The translations under genes and the position numbers were made by a program. Below the pieces are notes generated by a model. The model saw nothing but the letters and a program-made list of their open reading frames with translations. It had not been told where the DNA came from and did not search any database. A stretch of DNA of 64,000 nt from Linum tenue (lineage: Eukaryota > Streptophyta > Magnoliopsida > Malpighiales > Linaceae): positions 59,006,877 through 59,070,876 of the forward strand of contig CAMGYJ010000008.1 in the NCBI GenBank assembly GCA_946122785.1, given 5' to 3'. This document shows, in pieces, positions 11,731 to 21,251 of this stretch; the first letter of the stretch is position 1; each line of letters begins with the position of its first letter.

Positions 11731-12875
11731 TTCTGCTTGGAAGACCGCCCCCCCCACCCTGCTTTCTTGCCTCTTCCACTAGTGATGTAGTCATAACTAA
11801 CCAGAGAAGTACCCCCAGCTAGCTCAACATTTCCTCCATCCCCTGAGAAAGAAACAACCACTGCTTTTCCCTTAGATAGTCTCGCAGCCGTTGCTGGACT
11901 CATACTTTTCCTCCCTTGAATAACCTCCTGGAATTCCTCTTCTGATGGCAACTGATCCCTCACTTGCTTCTGCACAGGTAAAGATGTCAGTATACCTCCC
12001 TCAGTGGCATCTTCTGCTACCACCAAATTTGCTTCTTGCATCACTGTTCCAAAACTTATGGCTTCCCTGCCCATGGCCTGGCTATCCTGCTGAACCACAT
12101 TCTCCTTCTGCACCTCAAGATTCTTCTCTGTATCTAGAGGATGAGCTTTCTTCGCCTTAGGCACCCACACCCTTCGTACTTCTGAGTCCTCCTTACTACA
12201 ATCATGGCCAAACTTTTGACACTTTAAACAAACAGGGGGTAACTTGAAGTAGTTCACAGTAGCTGAGAAAGGAGCACCTTCATCAGGTACAAACCTTAGC
12301 TCCTTTGGACACTTCGATTCCACAGTGATCTCCACACAACATTTTGCGACTCCCAACTGATCTATTACTCTAGTAACCTGAGTGCATAACGGCCTCCCAA
12401 TCATACTCACCACCTTGTTCAAACACTCAGGTAACAAACACTCCATTGGCAACCCTGAAATACTTACCCACACTGGTATCCCTGGTTTCTCAGGAACAAT
12501 TGGCAGTATTCCTTTCTCCCACTTCCTCAGGAACAGGTTATTGCCCCAGAGATGCCATGGACCACCCCGAAAAACCCAATCACAAGTCGAAGTAGTAGGG
12601 AATTGAAAAACCAGCAGCTTTTCCCCAAACCAGGAAACCCTAATTTTCCCTTCTCTACCCCAAAGCTTGTTCGCCCAACTTCGAATCACTCCCAGAGATG
12701 GTGGAGCAGAGATGAACTGACCTACCAGACAATTGCACCAACGAGCAGCTCCCTTGTCCAGCAAATCTTTTGGCAACCTCAGGGCTCCATCAACCAAATC
12801 AGGCTCCTCGTAATGAAGTCGACAACTCTCTTCCACAGTGAAAAGCTCCGCCCACGATTTGCCTGATTCCGCCAT
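11727..12875 (-). CDS. LINE ORF1: nucleic-acid-binding protein with CCHC knuckle
   Basis: An intact 382-codon ORF. Its N-terminal half (WANKLWGREGKIRVSWF, FRGGPWHLWGNNLFLRKW, VWVSISGLP) has the features of the DUF4283 domain found in plant LINE ORF1 and related proteins. It is followed by a zinc-knuckle region (CLKCQKFGHDC at about residues 217-227) and a low-complexity basic/acidic tail. Such proteins coat LINE RNA and form the ribonucleoprotein. It is co-oriented with and immediately upstream of ORF2, the stop TGA overlapping the ORF2 ATG. Confidence 0.88.
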   Translation of the reverse strand: MAESGKSWAELFTVEESCRLHYEEPDLVDGALRLPKDLLDKGAARWCNCLVGQFISAPPSLGVIRSWANKLWGREGKIRVSWFGEKLLVFQFPTTSTCDWVFRGGPWHLWGNNLFLRKWEKGILPIVPEKPGIPVWVSISGLPMECLLPECLNKVVSMIGRPLCTQVTRVIDQLGVAKCCVEITVESKCPKELRFVPDEGAPFSATVNYFKLPPVCLKCQKFGHDCSKEDSEVRRVWVPKAKKAHPLDTEKNLEVQKENVVQQDSQAMGREAISFGTVMQEANLVVAEDATEGGILTSLPVQKQVRDQLPSEEEFQEVIQGRKSMSPATAARLSKGKAVVVSFSGDGGNVELAGGTSLVSYDYITSGRGKKAGWGGRSSKQK

Positions 12876-13208
12876 GGAAACTCCGACGCGATCCAGAGAA
12901 ACTAAAGAAGGGAAGAAGAGATCCGACGACGATGAGCGTTGCCGGAAGAAAGCGCCGCCGGCCAGGGGCCAGACGACGAGGACAGACCGCTAGGGCTGCA
13001 GAAGCCCTCGACGGCGAATGCCAATCGAGCGGGAAAAATCGTTACTCTCTTTTCTCTCTCTCTAACTTTTCTCTCTCTCTAACGCCCGGCGAGATGGTAT
13101 TGTGATATCATGCTATGGGGTTTTTCACTTTTCAGCCTTTGCTTCGAAGTCACAAATGAAGTTCTGCAGCAAGTCGAAGGGTCCACTTCTCTACTCAATT
13201 CTACTACG
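12876..13208 (-). promoter_or_regulatory. LINE 5' UTR / likely internal promoter
   Basis: Non-coding segment between the 5' TSD and the ORF1 start. Near 13045-13085 there are CT-rich microsatellite runs (TTTCTCTCTCTCTAAC repeated twice). Plant L1 elements carry their promoter in this position; no specific motif was identified. Confidence 0.4.
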
Positions 13209-13223
13209 GGGGTTCAAAATTTT
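13209..13223. repeat. Target-site duplication of the LINE (right copy)
   Basis: GGGGTTCAAAATTTT, identical to 8175-8189. Confidence 0.9.
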
Positions 13224-13424
13224 ACAATGTACTATCGAAAAATATTAAAAAGGAAAATCATTTAAGAAAGAAACTTTAATTTAATATTATCATTATTATA
13301 AACACATAAACCATTATATTAGATAATTAGAATTACTCAAAATAGAATTCAAACCGAAGTTTCTAATTTTTTAAGTTCAATGAGTAAATTAATTATGTAA
13401 AAAAGGCAATAATGCATTTTAACG

Positions 13425-13575
13425 AGAATGAGGCGGGTCAGGGTAGGTCGAGTCGATGAGAGATACCCATGCCCGCCCCGCCCTGCCTACGGGGTGGGTC
13501 TGACTTGCTCCAAAACAGGCCAAGCAGGTCGGGTAAATCGGGTCAGGTCGAAATTGCCATCCCTAAAACCCAACC
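13425..13575. mobile_element. Fragment of a GGGTCGGGTC-rich hAT-like non-autonomous element
   Basis: Dense GGGTC/GGTCG words ending in AAATTGCCATCCCTA. Its complement TAGGGATGGCAATTT is the style of terminus seen in plant non-autonomous hAT elements and resembles the better-defined element at 17765-18094. I could not find the other terminus or a TSD. Confidence 0.4.
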
Positions 13576-13589
13576 ATGAAAGCGTTTTA

Positions 13590-13791
13590 AGCAAAACAGC
13601 GGGAACTTACATTTCACCGTCTGTTAATAACCGCCACTATTAATTACCGTCAGTCGTAACCGCAATGAAATAATTTAGTTCGACAGATTTTTTAACGGGT
13701 AGTTTCAACCGTCGGAAGACATTTTACTTTCGGTCGTAAACCTTGGCTAAGTCCTAAAAAAAAAACGCTAAAACCTAGTTCTGTTGTAGTG
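13590..13791. mobile_element. Right end of a second CACTA element
   Basis: The segment ends with CTAGTTCTGTTGTAGTG, the reverse complement of a CACTACAACAG-type CACTA terminus. It is preceded by repeats of an ACCGTCnGTCGTAA-type subterminal word (about 13616-13735). The left part of the element is absent. The subterminal motif differs from that of the 1831 element, so this is another family. Confidence 0.55.
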
Positions 13792-13824
13792 GACCTTGAT
13801 TATGTTTATGGTTGTACATAATCC

Positions 13825-14048
13825 GTGTTAGTAAATGGTGTATGATTCACGATTGAAATTCTTCCAATCTCTTTTGCGACCGAAAGGTCTCATGTTCGAA
13901 TCACGACGATCCACATCTGTTTCTGTTTAGCACATGGTGTCCGAACCTGTGCCTGTGCAAACTTCAAACCTATCTGAGTGGTTGGAGGTGGCTTGAGTTT
14001 GAGTGAGTGTGTTAGTAAACGGTATATGATTTACGATTGAACTTCTTT
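13825..14048. repeat. 40-bp direct repeat at 184-bp spacing, possible SINE debris
   Basis: 13825-13864 and 14009-14048 share GTGTTAGTAAAnGGTnTATG and continue similar for about 40 bases. Between them ATGTTCGAATCACGAC (about 13888) resembles a pol III B box. This could be a tandemly duplicated SINE-like unit; no clear A box or tail was found. Confidence 0.3.
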
Positions 14049-14381
14049 CAACAACTCGAATTATTAGGATCAAGTGATTATTGAAAATCCGATCGGGTTA
14101 GTTATTATCATTGGAGTTTTACACAAGCAGTCGCTTGCCGAAACGTGATCCGATCCCTCTTCCCAGATTGCACATGATTTTATGGTCGGCTTGTTTTTGT
14201 CTGAGACTAGCTTATGAGGCACTGTACTGGAAATGATTCCCTGTCATTAATTACCATACCGCTACCAAACGAATGCACGTTTCATTTGTCATTATCGATC
14301 GCTAACCCTAATCTATAATCAGTCCAGTTCCAGTCCCTTTCTAATATTAAACAATTAAAATGAATCTTTGGAGGTACATAC

Positions 14382-16524
14382 CAGATGGACAACGCAGCCA
14401 CAGCAACTTCAGCATCCTTGAGGTATCCAGCAAACAGTATCAATACCATGAAGTACCAGATCTCCAAGCTGCACCCAACAGACGTATATACGTACTCAGT
14501 CATTAATGTTTGGATCTTGTCTCCATCTATACTTAATAACACACAAATAATTACTCCGTCCTTCTTTAATAATTGGTTGCGTTTCATTATTACCAAGTAT
14601 AATGTTTTTTCAAGACAGTGTACTAGTATTTCTTGGTTTCCTTTATATCTTCGGTCAATTTATCCAAGTGTAGTCAAGTACTCTACAGGATTTAACGATT
14701 GTCACCAACCAACCAACCAACAGCAGCAAGCAAGCACCACCTCCTCGTTCAAACTTATGATTAATTAGTTTAGATTCTGTTGACATTATTATCATTCTTC
14801 TTTTTCTGGAGATACGTACAGGTTCTTCTTTTCATTCATTGATCCACCTTAGTAACTTTATTTTAAAAGGGAGTAAATATATATATAGTACCAACTACCA
14901 GTCATATAATTTTGCTGGAACACTTTTCAGTATCCCACGTTTTCCCGCTTTTCAGAAAAAAAGGGGATTTACAAATTACATGCATATGTCGTACTCAAAC
15001 TCAAAAAGGGTACTATACATATATCTTATTTAATTTCTCCCTGAAACCTGAACCACATGTATATGAAGACTCGACTTAATGATTCCAAACACCCACCCAC
15101 CCACCAACCCATATGTACAGATTAATTAATGAATGAATGGGAGATGGGACAACCAGCCCTATCTCCCATTTTAATTCCTCCTATCTCTTAATTACACGAC
15201 CAATAAATATCGCAAAACAAACACGAATATGCGGTTCATATTTGAAAGTGAAACGGTAGTTGACTTACCAAACCATGACCGCCGACGCAAGCGACAATCT
15301 AACGAAGCCCCACAGATTGTGGAACGCCTGCCACGTGAACCCACTCCAAGCCCTCCCGCACCTCCCGCCCACGATGTACACCAACTGCGACGCAACGATG
15401 AACCACCACGACGCGTTCAGCACCACCGCCGCACCGCCCAGCCCCCACCCCAGCTTCAGCACCAGCAGCCAGCTGAAGGCGGCGTGAAATGCCAGCGCGG
15501 CACCGCCGATCCCGGCCCTAACCGCCATCTTGCTCTGCGCCTGCAGGAACTTGGCCATCGGGAAGTTCATCGCGTAGGCGAAGAGCTGCGGGAGCATCCA
15601 TATGGCGAACACTCCTGCGGCACGTGAGATGGACGCGGTCTGGCCGATGAGGAGGAGGAACGGGGCGGCAAAGATGTACATCAGGCTGAGGAGTAATGAC
15701 GTGGCAAGGAGGATGACCCACGACCGCTGCATGTACACTCCTAACATGTCCAGCTGTCCTGCCCCGTAGGCTTGCCCGCATAGTGTCTCCAAGGCGCTTC
15801 CCATGCCCAGCTGGATTAAAAAGACAAATCATTAATCAAACAGTAACAGTTAGAACTGGTCGGAACAGATCGGAAAATGGACAAAGTAAAAAAGTAAACA
15901 ATATAATAAAAAAAATTTACATGATTCACTAATATGAAGTGTATTAATTAGATGCGTGTTAGCTTACGTCGGATGGCAGAAAGAACACTTCTATTATATT
16001 TAGGAAAATACAAATTATTCAAACAAAAAAGAAAGATAATATGTCTTTAAAATCGTAACAAGAGCAACGGATACGAGGTTGATCTAATTATGAAAATATA
16101 AAATCTAAATGTTTTTTTTTAAATTCGTAAAGGTTGTCTTTGTCAAATTGGCGCAAAGTATACGTATCCTATACAATAACAATACCATGGTGCCTAAGGA
16201 GAAGCCGGCGATGACAGAGTTTTCAATGGAGACGGCGGCGAGCTCGAGGGTGCCGACGTGGCCGGCGAAGACTTGCGTGACTGCGCCGAGGGAGTACTGA
16301 CAGATGGAGGTAAAGATGGCGGGGCCCGTCAGGAACCAGAGCTTGGCGGATTCGGCGACGAACTCTCTGCAGAAATCCCGGATGCTTCTGATCGGGGGAA
16401 TGTCACCTGCGCCGCCGACAAAGGAAGAAGTTGTGGCGCCGTTCCTTGGAATAAGAAGTTGGTCGCCATGGTCATATTGGCCCTCCGTCACCTGAGGAAG
16501 AAGCGGCTCCTTGTAATCAGCCAT
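14382..16524 (-). CDS. MATE / DETOXIFICATION transporter, first three exons only
   Basis: Exon 1 is 16524-16186 (113 codons), exon 2 is 15810-15269 and exon 3 is 14468-14382. Introns (375 and 800 bp) have GT donors and AG acceptors, and phases match. The product begins MADYKEPLL and contains hallmark MATE sequence spanning the exon 1/2 join (GFSLGTM then LGMGSALETLCGQAYGAGQ), QAQSKM in exon 2, and CLEIWYF split over exons 2/3. MATE proteins are 12-helix antiporters exporting flavonoids, alkaloids or organic acids into the vacuole or apoplast. About 322 codons are present, against about 490-520 for the family; exon 3 ends in a valid donor with codon phase 2, but no following exon is found down to position 1. 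Either the gene is truncated by the transposon-rich DNA downstream, or an intron of more than 14 kb leaves the window. The exons themselves carry no stop or frameshift. Exon 2 is much more GC-rich than its surroundings. Confidence 0.88.
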
Positions 16525-16620
16525 AGAAAGCGAGCGAGAGAAAGAGAGAATCGGGAGGGGTTTGCAAGAATGATTGCATGGAAATTACTTGGTATAAATG
16601 GAGGTGTCGGGGGCCAACAT
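16525..16620 (-). promoter_or_regulatory. 5' UTR / core promoter region of the MATE gene
   Basis: Upstream of the ATG (- strand) there is a purine-rich leader and, about 65-70 bases upstream, the TATA-like word TTTATACC. The sequence then becomes A/T-rich. Promoter assignment is inference. Confidence 0.35.
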
Positions 16621-17083
16621 TAAAAAAAATAAATAATAAAATAAAATAAAATTGGGTGTGGTGATAAAAGACCCTGTGCATGGTCGGCTTTTGCTACAAT
16701 TATTTTATCACAAAATTACATCCGTTTAGAAAAATAGTTCTCAAAAAAGAGAGCCTAGTTTGTCAGCTGTTTCGGGATAAAGCCGGTAAATTGCAAGTTT
16801 GGTCACTGGTTTACTAAAATGAATTATGTTTAATCGAGAGCAGATCCAGTGAGTAATCCCATGCATACTCCAATAAAAATCTGCCACATCAGCGCCTCCT
16901 TCTCTCTTCTGGAAAAATTATTAATTTTCTTTCCCTTAATTTTTAACGGACGATTTCTCACTTGTTTTTAACTCGAAATTTAATTTTTTTGCAAAGTTAG
17001 ATCAAATTAATTGTGCTCTTCAAAATGATATCCACTTTGATATTTTTTGGAACAAAAAAATTTTGTCAGTTATTACCAGTCTA
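16621..17083. other. AT-rich intergenic DNA
   Basis: Begins with an A-rich AAATAAATAATAAAAT run. I see no gene, structured repeat or promoter here beyond the region assigned to the MATE gene. Confidence 0.4.
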
Positions 17084-17410
17084 TACCATATGGTATAGTC
17101 AATACCATATGGTATTGACTGGTATTAAATAACAGCATATCATATGGTATGAAAAATACCAGTCAATACCATATGCTGTTATTTAATACCAGTCAATACC
17201 ATATGGTATTAAATAACAACATTCCATATGGTATGAAAAATACCACCTCATACCAGGGTGATATAGTATGGTATGGAGTTGGTAACGAGAGGTTTGAAAT
17301 TTTTTCCCCCAGAAAATTTTGAAATCTAATAGATCAATGATTAAATCGTTCCTTTTGTGCAAAAATTTCTGAAAATGACTAAGCAACGAAGGAGATACCA
17401 TATGGTATAG
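17084..17410. repeat. Cluster of ATACCATATGGTAT palindromes
   Basis: Seven copies, several perfect, of the 14-bp palindrome ATACCATATGGTAT or a near variant occur at about 17088, 17103, 17138, 17167, 17196, 17222 and 17395. They are embedded in longer inverted repeats containing CAGTCAATACC and TTAAATAACA. A partial tandem duplication (GAGTTGGTAACGAGAGG at about 17277 and 17411) follows. No coding. Confidence 0.7.
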
Positions 17411-17756
17411 AGTTGGTAACGAGAGGGATGAAATTTTTTTTTCTAAAAAAATATTGAAAATGGATATCCTTTTGTAGTGCACAACGACCTCGTTCTATCT
17501 GTGCAAAAAAAAAATTTTGAAATCCGAGTTAGAATGAAGAAGATATGATCCAATTAAGAAAACTAGGGAAAATAAATTCCTTTAATTCTCCGCCCTTAGA
17601 TCTGCAGTCACTTAAAAGAAGGGTCCAGATTTGGTTACTCATTGTTACTCACCCTATCTTGAGCCTGTTTAATCACTCGAAATATTTAATTTCAATGTTG
17701 ATCACTCGAATTAGTAAAACGGTCCTCGTTTAGTCACTCTCCTTTACTCTCCGTCA
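17411..17756. other. Intergenic DNA between palindrome cluster and hAT element
   Basis: Contains the second copy of the GTTGGTAACGAGAGG unit and words such as ATCACTCGAA repeated near 17670 and 17700. No gene seen. Confidence 0.35.
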
Positions 17757-17764
17757 ATCTCCGT

Positions 17765-18094
17765 TAGGGCTAGCAATTTGGTCCGGGACTGTTTGGTTTT
17801 ACCCGAAACCGGACCGTATAACCCGGATCGGGACCGGACTGGGACCGGATAGCAAACAATCCAATCTCATATTCGGGCTTAGATTTGAGGTAAAAAACCG
17901 GATAAAGACCGGATAAGAGACCCCCAACACCTAAAATCAAGATCAAATTAGGACCGGATCGGGTCAAGACCGGACCGGATCAAGACCGGATTGTATCCAA
18001 TCCAATCTTTGGTCCTTATATTCCCGAAAAGACCGGACTGGGACCGAATCAATTTGGTCCAATTTAACCGGACCGGACCGTATAGTCACCCTTA
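17765..18094. mobile_element. 330-bp hAT-like MITE with 8-bp TSD
   Basis: Bounded by ATCTCCGT at 17757-17764 and again at 18095-18102, a perfect 8-bp duplication (the hAT size). Termini TAGGGCTAGCAA and (complement of the right end) TAAGGGTGACTA form imperfect inverted repeats. The interior is an array of GGACCGG / GACCGGA words in both orientations. No transposase. Confidence 0.75.
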
Positions 18095-18102
18095 ATCTCC
18101 GT

Positions 18103-19200
18103 CAACTGAAATGTCTAACAGAAGTGCTGACTCACCCAATTTTAACCCGCCACATCACCAAACCCGATCCATTGTCGAACGCCCATTTCAGAGCCTTGAT
18201 GTCGCAAGGGTGAAATCCACCGTCACGCCGATCCTTCTACCACTGTCTCCCATCACTTTTATAATAATAATAATCTCGGCAGCATGTGATGTTGGAACGT
18301 GTTAACACGGTCTACAATACTCAACAAACTTTTTGCAAAATATCATACTAGACAATAATTCACGAAGGAATCACCTATTCAATTCTGAAACATGTTCTTG
18401 ATGTAACCCAAAAGTGTAAAATCTCTCTCAACATTTCAAGTTGCAACTAGTAAATTCAATAGAACTTGAAGAGCAAATATATAATATTCATGGATATGAA
18501 AGATTCAATTTTGTCTCCACAGTCAACTCAGCTAATTCAATAGTTCATTTTAATCCATAAAATAACTCATCACTTTTAATACAATCGTATTAATTCTCAA
18601 AATCCAGTAGAAGAAAAGAATCATAATGGTAACCAAACTCTCAAGATAAATTGTGTTAGAAATTAGAATACGGTGGGGAAAAATCTAAGGTTAGTTTTAG
18701 GCTTAGAAAAAAAAATCTATGATAAGAGCTACACGTTTATAATTACTTTTATGAAAAAATTACAACTACAAATGAACGGTAGTAAAATAGAAAAAATGTT
18801 TACAAATAACTACTTTATTATAGATTCGAATAACATATACTTCCATTTATATTTTTTCCTTTTTTTCCATACTCAAATTACTAACGAGGTTAATTAATTT
18901 TTCTCTCAAATTTCAGTGATGTCTCAATACTCTCTTATCCTCCACCTAGTTCTGCCCCTGGTCACCAACTATTCAGAAAATCGATAAAAGTTATATTGTC
19001 ACAAGGGAATGTGACAGGTTACAATGTGATTACTCATCCTCTCTCGCTTTTATATCTACCTTCCCCTTTTCACTACTCACATAAATACTAAATTAGTCAT
19101 TACATTCCACTCATCTTGGTTGTATAGATTTAATTTTTTACTGATTATATTTTATTCATTTTCATAAGTGTTGGTAGTGAATTAATGTATATTATCCATC
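18103..19200. other. AT-rich intergenic DNA, no gene seen
   Basis: Low-complexity AT-rich sequence with scattered short ORFs. I find no inverted-repeat element, LTR or coding similarity. Confidence 0.4.
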
Positions 19201-19211
19201 GAGAAGGTTAG

Positions 19212-20018
19212 GGATGGGTTAGCATGCTAACCCCTTAAGGGGTTGGAAAAATGACACCCCTTGTTAATTGATCAATTTTTCATTAATTATTGACTAGTAT
19301 TAATGAAAGTAACCATAATAAATATTCTGTTATTAAATACAAATAAGCATTAAATACACCACATTAATTACTCTTTTTTTAAATAAAATCTAAACATATA
19401 CAAAAATCAATTATCTCTCTCATCTTTGATCTTTCTCTCTCCTATCTCTATTCTTCCTTTTCGAGCAGCCTCCGACCATCAAGTTTCCTCCGACCACCAC
19501 ATTTCGCCGGTAAAATCCGCCGACAGACTCTCTCCGGTCACCTGCGAACATATACCACTGCACTGATATGTTGTACCACTGTACTGGTATTTGTACCATT
19601 GCACTGGTATTTGTACCATTGCACTGATACTCATATATGACATTGGTACCAGTGCACTGATATCACTACCAGTGCAGTGGTATAGATACCAGTGTAGTGG
19701 TACAACGTATCAGTGCAGTGGTATATTTTTTGCAGGTGGTCGGAGGGAGTCTGCCGATGAGATTTTCACCGGAGAAGTGTGGCGGTCGGAGGAAGTCTGG
19801 TGGTCAAAGGCTGCTGAAAAAGGAAAAATCAAATATAGGGAGAGAGAATATATATATTTAGTGTAGATTTTAATTTGAAAAAAAAAGATAATAATTAATA
19901 TGGTGAATTTAATTCCTAATGTGTATTTAATGTGTGTATTAAATTCTATAGTTGTATTTAATACACTAGGGGGTGTCATTTTTCCAACCCCTTAGGGGGT
20001 TAGCATGCTAACCCATCC
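19212..20018. mobile_element. Fold-back Mutator-like element, about 807 bp
   Basis: Flanked by the perfect 11-bp repeat GAGAAGGTTAG (19201-19211 and 20019-20029). The two ends are inverted copies: GGATGGGTTAGCATGCTAAC at the left matches the complement of 20018 inward and continues for over 50 bp. Inverted symmetry extends far inward: the TCCGACCAC/CGCCGG block near 19470-19540 pairs with the block near 19735-19800. The centre (19550-19730) carries inverted copies of a TACCACTGCACTGATA-type minisatellite. The whole element could fold into one hairpin. No transposase. Confidence 0.8.
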
Positions 20019-20029
20019 GAGAAGGTTAG

Positions 20030-20300
20030 TACTCGGTAACTTTTGATTAAGGCTAGAACCTAACGCACTGGAATTTACATTATGGCTAGATCAGGGCTAT
20101 AATTTAGATTGTATGTTCAATTAAAAATAGAACCTAAATTTTCCCAAATTAGAACGATAATAATTTCAAACATATTAAATTATGTTTATGTTATTATTAG
20201 CTTTTAATTGTACATAAGGTTAAAAAATTTACACTTTGTATTTGGTGGGATGGTGAAATAAGAAAACCTACGAAAAATAAGAATATATTGCTACCCTCAC
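20030..20300. other. AT-rich spacer
   Basis: No gene, repeat or regulatory motif recognised between the fold-back element and the Copia gag fragment. Confidence 0.35.
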
Positions 20301-20640
20301 ATTAATGGAATAACCGCTCCTTACTCATAGCCATTTTCAACAAACCCTTGACCATAGCGTCGCACCTTTTTCATTGCTCCAGAAGAACCCCGTCGTTGTG
20401 CTTAGGGATAGAGCCATCGACGAAACCCATCTTGTTCTTAGAAATAAAGGAATCTGTAATATCACCGAGCCACACTCCATAGTCGGTGTCAGTGAGAACT
20501 TCCCCAACAAACAGCTGGTTGGGACTATCAGAATTAGAAAGAGCAAAAGCCGGAGGAAAACCTTCTCCGCTGCCACGAGTGGTACTCTTCGTCAACGTCT
20601 CCGTCCGTGGAGATTTCATCTTTTCATCGTCAGAAGCCAT
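20300..20640 (-). pseudogene. Copia gag N-terminal fragment
   Basis: Starts at ATG 20640 on the - strand shortly downstream of a tRNA-iMet primer site. Readable blocks are NSDSPNQLFVGEVL, then DYGVWLGDI and NKMGFVDGSIPK, the usual N-terminal Copia gag pattern (PF14244-like). An in-frame stop follows at 20371-20373 and the frame then shifts. Only the first 100 or so codons remain; no zinc knuckle, protease or pol follows. Confidence 0.75.
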
Positions 20641-20653
20641 GATCAACTCACAT

Positions 20654-20664
20654 CTCTGATACCA
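20654..20664 (-). other. tRNA-iMet primer-binding site of the Copia fragment
   Basis: On the - strand TGGTATCAGAG, complementary to the 3' end of initiator tRNA-Met, lies between LTR-like sequence (20665 to about 20790) and the gag start at 20640. Confidence 0.75.
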
Positions 20665-20800
20665 TGAAATAAATAAAAAACACGCAAGATTTTACATGAT
20701 ATCCTCGTTAGAAAGAACGAGACTAATCCACGAAAGACTCGCAAAGGAGTCTTCGCTATAATTTATTAGGTTTTTATTCTTCTTCACATATACATCAGCC
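20665..20800 (-). repeat. Copia LTR fragment (3' edge of the 5' LTR)
   Basis: Sequence abutting the primer-binding site; contains inverted words GTTAGAAAGAACGAGAC / GACTCGCAAAGGAGTC. Its outer limit is obscured by the adjacent fold-back element. Confidence 0.45.
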
Positions 20801-20827
20801 GATCAGCTCACAAACATATACATATAT

Positions 20828-21232
20828 GGTTCAGGCTAGCGTACGCCCGGGCGTACGTTAGACTAACGTACGCCCGTTTGAGTTTTGCTATTTAGATCAT
20901 GAATTAATCGGAGTTTTTGGCATGATACTATACCCTAACCACTAATGGATAACCCCAGCCCCTAGTTTTCTAACCCAAATCATGAGATTCATTTAATCTT
21001 AAAATGAAAATCAACAATAATTTCGACGAATCAGAATCGTTGATTTTCATTTCAAGATTAAATGAATATTATGCTTTGGGTTAGTGAATTGCGGACTGGG
21101 GTTCACCCATTAGGGGTTAGGGTATAGTATCATGCCCCAAACTTCGGTTAATTCATTGTCTAAATAGCAACACTCAACGGGCGTACGGTAGGCTAGGGTA
21201 CGCCCGAGCGTATGCTAGCCTTTGCCTTTGCC
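20828..21232. mobile_element. Fold-back MITE family 1, copy 1
   Basis: About 400 bp with near-complete inverted symmetry. Terminal word GGCTAGCGTACG at the left; the right end carries its complement (CGTATGCTAGCC). Internal arms share CATGATACTATACCCTAACC and its complement, and TTCATTTAATCTT with its complement around the centre (about 21020). Inserted in a TA-rich tract. Same family as 24486-24885 in opposite orientation. Confidence 0.8.
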
Positions 21233-21251
21233 ATATATATATACCATACAT

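Larger units (their letters stand above)
8190..13208 (-). mobile_element. Near-full-length L1-like LINE (non-LTR retrotransposon)
   Basis: About 5.0 kb on the - strand. The T-run at about 8186-8202 on the + strand is its poly(A) tail. Two ORFs are present: ORF1 at 11727-12875 and ORF2 at 8354-11730. The 5' UTR lies at 12876-13208, and the element is bracketed by the duplication GGGGTTCAAAATTTT. Structural completeness and the perfect TSD suggest recent insertion; one frameshift in ORF2 (about 11470-11500) is the only obvious lesion. It inserted into sequence downstream of the Copia remnant. Confidence 0.92.

Noticed and set aside
13840..14030. Confident SINE call
   Set aside because: A B-box-like word is present but no A box at correct spacing, tail or TSD could be shown; kept only as a direct repeat.
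15229..15627. Open frames on the + strand across the MATE exon 2
   Set aside because: Shadows of a GC-rich coding exon on the opposite strand; the - strand reading matches a known family and has proper splice sites.
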